Shown one piece after another: positions 17,674 to 24,939 of a stretch of 31,197 nt of DNA. Under the pieces are notes generated by a model, which saw only the letters and a program-made list of their open reading frames with translations, was not told the DNA's origin and searched no databases. The DNA lies in contig JBPCKZ010000156.1 of NCBI GenBank assembly GCA_051003795.1, positions 1 through 31,197 of the forward strand. The letters are read 5' to 3'. This DNA comes from JALYXS01 sp051003795. Lineage in GTDB: Bacteria > Acidobacteriota > Terriglobia > Bryobacterales > Bryobacteraceae. How positions within the stretch are numbered: the stretch's first letter is position 1; every line of letters begins with the position of its first letter. The position numbers and the translations under genes were made by a program.

Positions 17674-17948
17674 GAGCGCGAGATTTTGCGGGCGCGCAAA
17701 AAGGAAGAGATGCCGTATCCACCCATCAATACGACGAAAACGAAGATCATCACGAGCTTGATCGCACTGCCCGTGTCGCCGTTATACCCGCGCATGGTGC
17801 GAATCGCGGAGGGAATCGGCCAGACCGCCAGGGCAAGGAACAGGAAGCCGATCAGTTCATGCCAGAGCGTCCTCGCGGGCCGGATGGCGGCGGGCAGAAC
17901 GTGGCGCACGAACTGCCGCGACTGGAATACAACGTTCCTTCTTGCCAC
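17670..17948 (-). CDS. small two-helix membrane protein upstream of the mutase
   Basis: A 92-residue protein with two hydrophobic helices (LIGFLFLALAVWPIP and LVMIFVFVVLMGGYGIS), a basic N-terminus and a basic C-terminal tail (FLRARKISRS). Its TGA overlaps the mutase ATG (ATGA), so the two are likely co-translated. No family recognised. Similar short inner-membrane proteins are common in Acidobacteriota and there is no direct hint of a link to acyl-CoA metabolism beyond position. Confidence 0.65.
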   Translation of the reverse strand: MARRNVVFQSRQFVRHVLPAAIRPARTLWHELIGFLFLALAVWPIPSAIRTMRGYNGDTGSAIKLVMIFVFVVLMGGYGISSFLRARKISRS

Positions 17949-17984
17949 TTCTTCATACTAACAAAGCACTTCCTCACTGGAGAT

Positions 17985-18212
17985 ATGTTGGCTGGTGCGT
18001 TACAATCCGATCTCATAAACGTAAAAGACTACGCGCAAATGATGGAACTTGTTCTTGTGAATCGGATTGGCCGCCATTACAATCGTGACAAGGCGCTCGA
18101 AAGCGGCGCCGGAAAATGGAACTCATGGAAGGTGGAGTGCATCCACATTAAATGGATTAGCGTGGTTAACGGGCCAGCATCGGAGGGGAGCCAACTGTGG
18201 AAGATCGTTTAA
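17985..18212 (+). CDS. possible small protein upstream of a conserved-looking hypothetical
   Basis: An ATG at 17985 preceded closely by GGAG opens a 75-codon frame (start LAGALQSDLINVKDYAQMME; later GRHYNRDKALESGAGKWNSW). It has plausible coding composition, rich in Trp and Lys, and lies in an AT-richer stretch. Its last 16 bases overlap the next gene. The Shine-Dalgarno is only two bases from the ATG, and the frame is also open further upstream, so start and reality are uncertain. No family recognised. Confidence 0.35.
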   Translation: MLAGALQSDLINVKDYAQMMELVLVNRIGRHYNRDKALESGAGKWNSWKVECIHIKWISVVNGPASEGSQLWKIV

Positions 18213-18472
18213 AGATTATGATGCGTGAACTTGGAAACGCGATTAACGACTCGCTTTCCGAATCGGACCGGATCGCGGAAGCGATCGGGGACATAAAAGC
18301 GTCGGGCTTCGACGTCTTCCTGGTTCTGGAAGCGACGATCGGCTTCACCAAGAGCGTCCCCGTGGGCCGGGAGCCGGAGCCGCCGCGCGTTTTCAGTTCC
18401 GCCGGCAAGGTCAAATTTACGTCCCAAGACGAGCGGTTCTTGAAAGCGTTGAAAATCGCGGTCCCGGAATAG
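18197..18472 (+). CDS. small hypothetical protein
   Basis: A 91-residue protein starting at GTG with a strong Shine-Dalgarno (GGAGGGG at 18182-18188, about 8 bases upstream). The N-terminal half is an amphipathic helix pair (GNAINDSLSESDRIAEAIGD), then a hydrophobic strand (FDVFLVLEATIGF), and a basic/polar end (VKFTSQDERFLKALKIAVPE). There is no signal peptide or membrane helix. I do not recognise a family. It is transcribed convergently with the glycosyltransferase gene, one base from its stop. Confidence 0.7.
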   Translation: MEDRLKIMMRELGNAINDSLSESDRIAEAIGDIKASGFDVFLVLEATIGFTKSVPVGREPEPPRVFSSAGKVKFTSQDERFLKALKIAVPE

Positions 18473-18473
18473 G

Positions 18474-19505
18474 TTAGAACCAACCCAGTTCGGAATAGAC
18501 GGACCATGTGGCGGCAGCCGCCTGCGGCCATGTAAATTCCGCCGCTCTCGCTATCCCGCGCGCGATTAGCGCGTTTCGCAGCTCCTCATCCTGGATCAAC
18601 CGCCGCAGGCATTCCGCGATTTCTTCCGTGTTTTCAGGCGCAACGAGCAAAGCTGCATTTCCGCACACCTCCGGCAACGCCGAACGATTGGAACTCACCA
18701 CCGGAATTCCAGCCGCCATGGCTTCGAGCACAGGCATGCCAAATCCCTCATCGAGCGATGGAAACGCGAAAATCGCGGCCTGGGAATACCATTGGGCTAA
18801 TTCGCTCGTGGTGACATACCCGGTAATTCGAATTTGCGACCGTCGCGGGCTTTCTTCGATCCGGCGCAAAATAGCTTCGGAGCCGAATCCATAAGATCCC
18901 GCGAGCACCAGCGTCCAGTCCTTGGGAACCGATTCGAACGCCTCAACTAGCCGGGCGGTGTTTTTTCGCGCCTGAATCGCTCCGACGCTCAGGATAATTT
19001 TTTTTCGCGCGGCCGGATGAAAGGGGAGCGCCCGAACGCCGTGGGGAACCACGCGAATGCGAGCGCGATCCACGTTCAGCAGCGTTTCCACTTGGCGGGC
19101 GGTGAACTCCGAGACGGCAATAATGCGGTCCGCGTCATCGGCGGCGCGGCGCGCCTGGTCCGCGAAGCGCCGGCGAAACTCATCGGTGCTGTAATTCCCC
19201 GTCAAAACGAATAGATCGTGAAATGTCGCGACCTGCTTGCGAAATCGACGGCGGGGTAAACGCTGATTCAATCCGTGAAACAGCGCCGCCTGACGCGCGC
19301 CCGCACTTTCGAGCAGCATGCGCCGGTGGGCATTTCGAGGGATATCGAGGCGGAAGGAACGGAGGAACCGGTGCGGCCGGTAGTAATACAACCAGGGGCG
19401 GTCCGGATGAGCGCCGGCAAGGCCGTTCAACAATTCGCGCGAATAAATCCCGACCCCCGAGAGGTCCTCACCCAGGCTATAGGTAGCGTCGAGAGCGATA
19501 TTCAG
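18474..19505 (-). CDS. GT4-family glycosyltransferase with probable CTG start
   Basis: A retaining GT-B glycosyltransferase of family 4 that would transfer a sugar from a nucleotide sugar to a lipid-linked or polysaccharide acceptor at the membrane. The C-terminal donor-binding domain has ILSVGAIQARKNTARLVEAF and DEGFGMPVLEAMAAGIPVV (the E-x7-E motif). The first ATG/GTG/TTG-type start (TTG at 19433) would remove the N-terminal strand. In-frame coding continues upstream as NIALDATYSLGEDLSGVGIY, a typical GT4 N-terminus, and the only start before the preceding in-frame TAA is a CTG at 19505. That CTG overlaps the TGA of the upstream gene as CTGA. The product would have 343 residues. It is last in a three-gene minus-strand operon. 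Confidence 0.85.
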   Translation of the reverse strand: MNIALDATYSLGEDLSGVGIYSRELLNGLAGAHPDRPWLYYYRPHRFLRSFRLDIPRNAHRRMLLESAGARQAALFHGLNQRLPRRRFRKQVATFHDLFVLTGNYSTDEFRRRFADQARRAADDADRIIAVSEFTARQVETLLNVDRARIRVVPHGVRALPFHPAARKKIILSVGAIQARKNTARLVEAFESVPKDWTLVLAGSYGFGSEAILRRIEESPRRSQIRITGYVTTSELAQWYSQAAIFAFPSLDEGFGMPVLEAMAAGIPVVSSNRSALPEVCGNAALLVAPENTEEIAECLRRLIQDEELRNALIARGIARAAEFTWPQAAAATWSVYSELGWF

Positions 19506-20458
19506 GTCTCTAGTTTATATTCCTTTAGCTTGCGATAGAGGGTGGTCCGCCCGATTCCGAGCAGATGCGCCGCCACGCCCCGGTCTCCTTTAGTCTCTTC
19601 CAAGGCCCGGATAATGGCGCGTTTCTCAGTCTCGTGAAGCGAAACCACCCCTGGGGAGACCGAGGATACGGCCGCCGCGACCGATACCTGCCCGGCTCTT
19701 CCCGCGATCATGGAATTCTGCAGCGCCGAAGGCAAATCGGCAGTGTGGAGGAGCGGCCCCGAATTCATCGCCACCATCCGGGCCACGCAGTTCTGCAACT
19801 CCCGGACGTTGCCCGGCCAATCGTGCCCGAGTAACGCATCCAAGGTTTCGCGCGTGAGCGAATAGGGATTGTTGGAGCGGTCGAGAAAGCTTTCGACCAG
19901 CGCGGGGATGTCCTCCTTACGGTCCCGCAGGGCCGGAAGACGAACGGAGATCACATTCAGCCGATAGTAGAGGTCCTGCCGGAAGGTCCCGCGCTCCACT
20001 TCACGCGCGAGATTGCGGTGGGTAGCCGCGATCACCCGGATATCCACCTTGTGCCGGATCAGCGATCCCACGGGACGATACTCCCGTTCCTGCAGGACGC
20101 GCAGCAGTTTTACTTGCATCTCGAGCGGCAAATCCCCGATCTCATCGAAAAACGCGGTACCGCCGTGCGCGGTTTCGATTAGTCCGCGCTTCGCTTCCGC
20201 CGCTCCCGTGAAAGCACCTCGCGCGTGTCCAAACAGCTCGCTTTCCATCAGCGGGCCGACGAGGGATCCGCAATCGATCGGCACGAAGGCGCCCGCCGGA
20301 TTGGCGTCATAAAGCGCGCGCGCTACAACCTCCTTGCCGGTACCGCTCTCACCCAGCAGCAGAACGGGATCGCGCGACGGAGCGAGTCTTTCGATTGTCC
20401 GCCGGATCTGCACCATGGCGTTCGAATTTCCGATAAAGGTGTTGCGGCTGGCACTCAT
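19502..20458 (-). CDS. sigma-54-dependent AAA+ activator without a receiver domain
   Basis: A 318-residue enhancer-binding protein that would remodel sigma-54 RNA polymerase at -24/-12 promoters. It begins almost directly with the AAA+ domain: Walker A GESGTGKE (36-43), GAFTGA loop (81-86) for sigma-54 contact, Walker B FFDEIGDLP (Asp105, Glu106), and an arginine-finger region (TFRQDLYYRLNVISVRLPAL). The C-terminus is a Fis-type HTH (GVAAHLLGIGRTTLYRKLKE). No response-receiver, GAF or PAS domain is present, so like PspF it must be controlled by a partner protein or constitutively. It sits between an ABC ATPase and a GT4 enzyme, which may be its targets or co-regulated genes. Confidence 0.93.
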   Translation of the reverse strand: MSASRNTFIGNSNAMVQIRRTIERLAPSRDPVLLLGESGTGKEVVARALYDANPAGAFVPIDCGSLVGPLMESELFGHARGAFTGAAEAKRGLIETAHGGTAFFDEIGDLPLEMQVKLLRVLQEREYRPVGSLIRHKVDIRVIAATHRNLAREVERGTFRQDLYYRLNVISVRLPALRDRKEDIPALVESFLDRSNNPYSLTRETLDALLGHDWPGNVRELQNCVARMVAMNSGPLLHTADLPSALQNSMIAGRAGQVSVAAAVSSVSPGVVSLHETEKRAIIRALEETKGDRGVAAHLLGIGRTTLYRKLKEYKLET

Positions 20459-20495
20459 CCGATATCACTTCTATCGGGTGAATTGCGGATTTTCT

Positions 20496-21179
20496 TTAGC
20501 CGCTCACGATTTCCGTGCGGTCGATTTGACCATCCTTGAGATAGACGCGGGTATGGGCGATAGCTGCCGCTTCGGGACTATGGGTGGCCATCAGGACCGC
20601 GGCGCCGAATTCGTTGGCGGCGCGGCCGATCAGGGCCAGAACCTGGTCGCCGCTCGCGGTATCCAGGTTGCCGGTGGGCTCATCGGCAATCAGGATGCCG
20701 GGAGATTGGACGAGCGCGCGAGCTACCGCGACCCGTTGCATCTGGCCGCCGGAAAGCTGGTGCGGCAGGGAAGCTCCGCGCGTCTCCAGACCCACCCACT
20801 TCAGGCGATCCAGCACCGTGCGGGCCGCGTCCGCGGCCCCTGAGAGCAGGAGGGGGAGCTCCACGTTTTCGAACACCGTGAGGGTGGGCAGGAGCTGAAA
20901 AAACTGGAAAACAAAACCGATGCGGGTGCGGCGGACGGCGGTGAGCTCGGCTTCGGAAAGGGCCGTAGTGGACCGGCCGTCGATCAGGACGTCGCCCGAC
21001 GTCGGGAAGTCCATGGCCCCGGCCATATTGAGCAGGGTGGATTTGCCGCAGCCGCTGCGCCCGAGGATCGCGGTCACTTTTCCGGCTTCAATCGAGAGCG
21101 AAACGTCGTGTAGTGCGGTTAATTTTTGGCTATCGGATTCGTAGGTTCGAGTTACGTGACGGAGCTCGATGCGAGGCAA
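20496..21179 (-). CDS. ABC transporter ATP-binding protein, LolD/MacB/FtsE type
   Basis: A 227-residue nucleotide-binding subunit. Walker A GRSGCGKST (40-48), signature LSGGQMQRVAVARAL (from 142), Walker B ILIADEPTGNLD and the switch His (MATH, 200) are all intact. The length, and the FQFFQLLPTLTVFENVELPL block, place it in the LolD/MacB group that powers lipoprotein release or mechanotransmission-type export. No FtsX-like permease lies next to it here, so its partner is elsewhere. It is the first gene of the operon with the sigma-54 activator (37-base gap) and the GT4 enzyme. Confidence 0.92.
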   Translation of the reverse strand: MPRIELRHVTRTYESDSQKLTALHDVSLSIEAGKVTAILGRSGCGKSTLLNMAGAMDFPTSGDVLIDGRSTTALSEAELTAVRRTRIGFVFQFFQLLPTLTVFENVELPLLLSGAADAARTVLDRLKWVGLETRGASLPHQLSGGQMQRVAVARALVQSPGILIADEPTGNLDTASGDQVLALIGRAANEFGAAVLMATHSPEAAAIAHTRVYLKDGQIDRTEIVSG

Positions 21180-21222
21180 GTTCGATTATTTCATTTTATG
21201 AAAACGTCGGCACGGCACCATC

Positions 21223-21259
21223 TTGGCATTACACTTGGCACCACATTTGGCGGTATATT
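21223..21259 (+). promoter_or_regulatory. three TTGGCR direct repeats at 12-base spacing plus a -10-like TATATT ahead of the toxin-antitoxin genes
   Basis: TTGGCA at 21223-21228, TTGGCA at 21235-21240 and TTGGCG at 21247-21252 recur with exactly 12-base periodicity, followed by TATATT at 21254-21259. The antitoxin ATG is at 21266, where transcription would begin if TATATT is the -10 box, so the message may be leaderless. The repeats are candidate operators for the ribbon-helix-helix antitoxin. Each adjacent pair also resembles a sigma-54 -24/-12 element (GG, 10 bases, G), but the required GC at -12 is GG. Confidence 0.5.
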
Positions 21260-21265
21260 GGTTCC

Positions 21266-21502
21266 ATGAATGTCACCTTGAAGAACATTCCGGACCACAT
21301 TTATCGTCGTTTGAAAGATTACGCGGACGAACAAGGACGTAGTCTCAACGCCCAAGTTCTCGAAATTCTAAGTGGCGAGGCGTTGGAGGTTGAGCGGCGA
21401 CGAAAGATGAGGGAATCGCGAGCAAGCTTGGAACGTTTCGTCGCATCGCTTCCTGTTTTGGACGACAGCTCGGAGCTGATTCGCGAGGATCGGGAACGTT
21501 GA
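21266..21502 (+). CDS. FitA/VapB-type ribbon-helix-helix antitoxin
   Basis: A 78-residue antitoxin. The N-terminus MNVTLKNIPDHIYRRLKDYA followed by DEQGRSLNAQVLEIL is the FitA-like ribbon-helix-helix domain, in which two chains form a DNA-binding beta ribbon. The acidic/basic C-terminal tail (after residue 45) should wrap the toxin and block its active site. The frame is open upstream of 21266, but this ATG matches the family N-terminus. It overlaps the toxin start (TTGA). The complex would autorepress at the upstream repeats. Confidence 0.9.
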   Translation: MNVTLKNIPDHIYRRLKDYADEQGRSLNAQVLEILSGEALEVERRRKMRESRASLERFVASLPVLDDSSELIREDRER

Positions 21503-21945
21503 AAGCGAATCCGCCCACGATGGTGGTGGATGCGAGCGTAGCCGCTAAGTGGGTGTTGCACGAGCCGGGGCGCGAACACTCCTTGCGAATACTCGACGCT
21601 TACGAAGCGGCCGAAGTCGCGTTGCTCGCCCCAAGTTTACTGCCGATTGAGGTTGGAAGCGTCTTAACAAAACGGCAGCGCCGGAATCAACTATCGCCGG
21701 GTCAGGTTCGCGAGGCGTTTCGAATGTTCGAAATCCGGTGTCCGGTGCTGACCGATGTCCGCGAACAGATGGGGTCCGCGATGGAATTGGCGGCACTTCA
21801 CAGGCTGGCGATCTACGATTGCCTTTACTTGGCTTTAGCTCTCGAACGAGGATGTGCTCTGATTACGGCGGACCGGAAGTTTTACGAGGCAACGTGTCAG
21901 GCCTATACGTCCGTCAGACTTCTTGAGAGCATCACTGCCGTGTAG
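21499..21945 (+). CDS. vapC: VapC-type PIN-domain RNase toxin
   Basis: A 148-residue PIN-domain ribonuclease, typically cleaving tRNA or rRNA when freed from its antitoxin. The four acidic residues of the Mg2+ site are present: Asp11 (VVDASVAAKW), Glu51 (PIEVGSVL), Asp107 (IYDCLYLALA) and Asp125 (LITADRKF). The TTG at 21499 overlaps the antitoxin TGA; an ATG at 21520 (MVVDASVA) is an equally good start. All catalytic residues intact, so the pair looks functional. Confidence 0.92.
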   Translation: MKANPPTMVVDASVAAKWVLHEPGREHSLRILDAYEAAEVALLAPSLLPIEVGSVLTKRQRRNQLSPGQVREAFRMFEIRCPVLTDVREQMGSAMELAALHRLAIYDCLYLALALERGCALITADRKFYEATCQAYTSVRLLESITAV

Positions 21946-21986
21946 CAGATAATATGCTATGATAAGACTAATATTTCAGGATCTGT

Positions 21987-22400
21987 ATGCCTATATACGA
22001 ATATCACTGCGGCACTTGCGACACAAAGTTTGAAAAAATACAAAAGTTCGCCGACGCTCCGTTAACCATTCATGAAGAGTGTGGCGGACCCGTGGAACGC
22101 CTGATTTCGTCGCCCGCTTTTCATTTTAAGGGCACGGGCTGGTATGTGACCGACTACGCCAAGACTAACGGCAAGGCGCCGAACGGGAAGGACGGCTCGG
22201 AATCGAAGGAAGACAAGAGCGGCGAGAAGGCCGAAAAGAAAGAGGCCGCCGACAAGGCCGATAGAAAAGAAGGGAAGGAGCCCAAATCGGATTCCTCGGA
22301 AAGCAAGAAGACCGAAACGGCCAAGACGGATTCTTCCGCGACCCCCGCATCGACGCCCGCGCCCGCCAGTACGGTTTCCAGCAGCTCCGATAAAAAGTAG
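21987..22400 (+). CDS. FmdB-like zinc-ribbon protein with long charged tail
   Basis: A 137-residue protein beginning MPIYEYHCGTCDTKFEKIQK, the FmdB/putative regulatory protein zinc ribbon. Zinc ligands seen are Cys8, Cys11 and Cys32; the position usually occupied by the third Cys is His29 (HEECGG), giving a CCHC set. Residues from about 62 to the end are low-complexity, dominated by Lys, Glu, Ser, Ala and Pro, and should be disordered. This makes the protein longer than most family members. The family's function is not established. It ends 2 bases before the RuBisCO-like gene, so it may share its transcript. Confidence 0.85.
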   Translation: MPIYEYHCGTCDTKFEKIQKFADAPLTIHEECGGPVERLISSPAFHFKGTGWYVTDYAKTNGKAPNGKDGSESKEDKSGEKAEKKEAADKADRKEGKEPKSDSSESKKTETAKTDSSATPASTPAPASTVSSSSDKK

Positions 22401-22402
22401 GC

Positions 22403-23653
22403 GTGTCGCGCATCGCAGCTGCTTACTGGATCGAAACCCCACTCCCCCCGGAGCAAGCCGCCGCCGCGATGGCGGGAGAGCAATCTTCCGGGACATTCGT
22501 TTCCGTCCCAGGTGAAACGCCGGAGTTGATGGAACGCCATGCGGCGCGCGTGGAAAGCATCGATCTCCTCGACAACACCAGCGTTCCTTCGTTGCCGGGC
22601 GGTAAAATCGGGCCGGTGTACCGGCGCGCGCATGTGCGGCTCTCCTGGCCGCTCGAAAACACGGGGCACTCGCTGCCGAACGTTCTGAGCACGGTCGCCG
22701 GCAATCTTTTCGAATTGGCGCAGTTCTCGGGATTGCGCCTCCTCGATGTCCAATTTCCCGCCAGTTTTGCCACTGTCCATCCGGGTCCGCAATTCGGCGT
22801 TGCGGGTACGCGGCGCTTATCGGGCGTGTCCACTCTCCCCCTCATCGGAACCATCGTCAAACCCAGTGTTGGCCTTTCCCCGGAAACTACGGCGGAACTG
22901 GTGGCACGCCTGGCCGATGGCGGAATCGATTTCATCAAAGACGACGAATTGCAGGCGGATGGCCCGCATTGCCCTTTTGACGATCGCGTTGCGGCGGTTA
23001 TGCGCGCTATAGACCGCCACGCGGATGCGACCGGGAAAAAGGTGATGTACGCTTTCAACCTGACGGGCGAAATCGACGAGATGCTGCGGCGGCACGATAC
23101 CGTCCTGCGCGCGGGCGGCTCTTGCGTGATGGCGAGCCTGAACAGTTGCGGCCTGCCGGGCGTTGCACGATTGCGGCGCGAGGCGGCGCTGCCGATTCAC
23201 GGGCATCGGAACGGTTGGGGCATCTTCAGCCGCTGTCCCGCGCTGGGGATGAGCTACGTGGCATATCAGAAATTCTGGCGATTGGCGGGCGTGGATCACA
23301 TGCATGTGAACGGGCTGCGGAACAAATTCAGCGAGGCCGACGATTCGGTAATCGCATCGGCGCGCGAGTGTTCGATCCCGATGTTCGCGGCCCCGGCGCC
23401 CGGCTACGAAGTCATGCCCGTGTTCTCATCCGGGCAGTGGGCCGGGCAGGCCGTCGATACCTATCGCGCGCTTGGTTCCGCCGATCTGATTTACGCCTGC
23501 GGCGGAGGAATCATGGCCCATCCGGGCGGACCGGCGGCGGGAGTGCGCAGTGTCCGTCAGGCTTGGGAAGCGGCGATGGCGGGCGAGACCCTGGAGCACT
23601 CCGCCGCAACGCACACCGAATTGCGGCAGGCTTTGGAGACGTTCGCTCGGTGA
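22403..23653 (+). CDS. oiaX: RuBisCO-like protein, probable 3-oxo-isoapionate-4-phosphate transcarboxylase/hydrolase (OiaX)
   Basis: A 416-residue RuBisCO large-chain homologue. Residues equivalent to the RuBisCO active site are present: Lys153 (GTIVKPSVGL), the carbamate lysine Lys179 with Asp181 and Glu182 (DFIKDDEL), His268-Arg269 (HGHRN), His301 (VDHMHVNGL), Lys308, and the phosphate loop GGGIMAHPGG. The opening WIETPLPPEQAAAAMAGEQS departs from carbon-fixing forms. Neighbouring DUF1537 kinase and 6PGDH-like genes match the D-apionate pathway, where OiaX splits 3-oxo-isoapionate 4-phosphate into 3-phosphoglycerate and glycolate. GTG start; the stop overlaps the kinase start as GTGA. The family assignment is firm; the substrate comes from gene context. 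A different four- or five-carbon acid route is the alternative. Confidence 0.82.
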   Translation: MSRIAAAYWIETPLPPEQAAAAMAGEQSSGTFVSVPGETPELMERHAARVESIDLLDNTSVPSLPGGKIGPVYRRAHVRLSWPLENTGHSLPNVLSTVAGNLFELAQFSGLRLLDVQFPASFATVHPGPQFGVAGTRRLSGVSTLPLIGTIVKPSVGLSPETTAELVARLADGGIDFIKDDELQADGPHCPFDDRVAAVMRAIDRHADATGKKVMYAFNLTGEIDEMLRRHDTVLRAGGSCVMASLNSCGLPGVARLRREAALPIHGHRNGWGIFSRCPALGMSYVAYQKFWRLAGVDHMHVNGLRNKFSEADDSVIASARECSIPMFAAPAPGYEVMPVFSSGQWAGQAVDTYRALGSADLIYACGGGIMAHPGGPAAGVRSVRQAWEAAMAGETLEHSAATHTELRQALETFAR

Positions 23654-24939
23654 TTTTGACGTTTTACGGCGACGATTTCACCGGATCGACCGATGCGATG
23701 GAAGCGCTGGCCGCCAATGGGATCGAGACCGTTTTGTTTTTGGACGCTCCGTTGGACGTTCCGGACGATAAGCGCCTATCCCGGTTTCCGAATTGCGAAG
23801 CAGTTGGAATCGCGGGGAACAGCCGTTCGAAAAGCCCGCAATGGATGACGGAGAATCTGCCGGCCGTGTTCGCGCGCTTGCGCGATCTGGGCGCGCCGAT
23901 TTGCCACTATAAAGTCTGCTCGACTTTCGACAGTTCACCCGAAGTGGGAAGCATCGGGCGCGCGATCGAGATCGGACGGGAGGTGTTCGATTCGCCATAC
24001 GTTCCGGTTGTGGTGGGCGCGCCATCGTTGCGCCGCTATTGTCTATTCGGGAACCTGTTCGCGGCGGGCGGCGAGGAGACCTACCGGTTGGACCGGCATC
24101 CGACGATGTCGCGGCATCCTTCAACGCCGATGGATGAGAGCGATCTGCGAGTGCATTTGGCGCGGCAGACCTCGAAGAGAATCGAGCTATTCGATATTTT
24201 GGAATTGCGGCGCGGAGACGCGCGCGAGCGGTTCCGGAAATTGCTGGCATGGCGGCCCGATATTGTACTGTTCGATGGGTTCGACGAGGATTCGCTGCGC
24301 GCGGCGGGAGGTTTGATCTGGAGTTCGCGGACGGCTACGCCGATGTTCGCGGCGGGATCCTCGGGATTCGAGTACGCCCTGGTGGCGCACTGGCGCGCTA
24401 GCGGCGAGTTGCCGGCGGCTCCCGTTTTCCCAAATCCGCTGAAGGCGGAAAAAATCATCGTAGTATCGGGAAGCTGTTCTCCCATCACGGAAAAGCAGAT
24501 CCGATGGGCGATGCAGCGCGGGTTTGAAGCGCTACCCGCGATGGGCGATCGGGCGCCGGAACGTGCGGAGGAGCGGGCGGCGGAAGCTCTCGACCGCGGC
24601 AAGAGCGTGATTCTGTATACCGCGCTCGGGGCAGTGACGCCGCGGGACGCCGATTTTAATGAGCGGCTAGGAGTGCGCCTCGGCGGGATGCTTCGGGAAT
24701 TATTGCGTGCATCGAAAGTCCGGCGTATCGTAATTTGCGGGGGAGATACTTCCTCGCGCGCCGGGCGGCAGCTTGGGCTTTACGCGCTCACGATGCTTGC
24801 CCCCTTGGCGCCGGGCGCGCCGTTGTGCCGCGGATGGTCCGACGATCCGGAGTTGGACGGACTCGAAGCGGTGTTCAAGGGCGGGCAGGTGGGACGCGAC
24901 GATTTTTTCCAATTGGCGCTGGAGGGCGGAAATGAGTAA
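23650..24939 (+). CDS. oiaK: four-carbon acid sugar kinase family (DUF1537), probable 3-oxo-isoapionate kinase (OiaK)
   Basis: A 429-residue cytoplasmic kinase. The N-terminal acceptor domain opens with TFYGDDFTGSTDAMEAL, the family signature, followed by HYKVCSTFDSSPEVGSIGRA. The C-terminal ATP domain shows IIVVSGSCSPITEKQIRWA and RRIVICGGDTSSRAG. In the D-apionate pathway this enzyme phosphorylates 3-oxo-isoapionate before the RuBisCO-like protein acts. GTG start overlapping the RuBisCO-like gene's stop by four bases; the frame is open further upstream, but homology begins here. Family members also act on threonate, erythronate or D-ribulonate-type acids, so the substrate is inferred from neighbours. 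Confidence 0.85.
   Translation: MILTFYGDDFTGSTDAMEALAANGIETVLFLDAPLDVPDDKRLSRFPNCEAVGIAGNSRSKSPQWMTENLPAVFARLRDLGAPICHYKVCSTFDSSPEVGSIGRAIEIGREVFDSPYVPVVVGAPSLRRYCLFGNLFAAGGEETYRLDRHPTMSRHPSTPMDESDLRVHLARQTSKRIELFDILELRRGDARERFRKLLAWRPDIVLFDGFDEDSLRAAGGLIWSSRTATPMFAAGSSGFEYALVAHWRASGELPAAPVFPNPLKAEKIIVVSGSCSPITEKQIRWAMQRGFEALPAMGDRAPERAEERAAEALDRGKSVILYTALGAVTPRDADFNERLGVRLGGMLRELLRASKVRRIVICGGDTSSRAGRQLGLYALTMLAPLAPGAPLCRGWSDDPELDGLEAVFKGGQVGRDDFFQLALEGGNE

Noticed and set aside
21223..21259. Short repeat run considered as a CRISPR-like or sigma-54 promoter element
   Set aside because: Units are only 6 bases at 12-base spacing, too short for CRISPR; the -12 GC needed for sigma-54 is GG.
23122..23649. 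Upstream extension of the DUF1537 kinase frame
   Set aside because: Arg-rich sequence overlapping the RuBisCO-like gene in another frame; family homology begins at the GTG at 23650.
22403..23653. Carbon-fixing RuBisCO large subunit
   Set aside because: The N-terminal domain and length differ from true RbcL, there is no small subunit or phosphoribulokinase, and the neighbours are a sugar-acid kinase and dehydrogenase.
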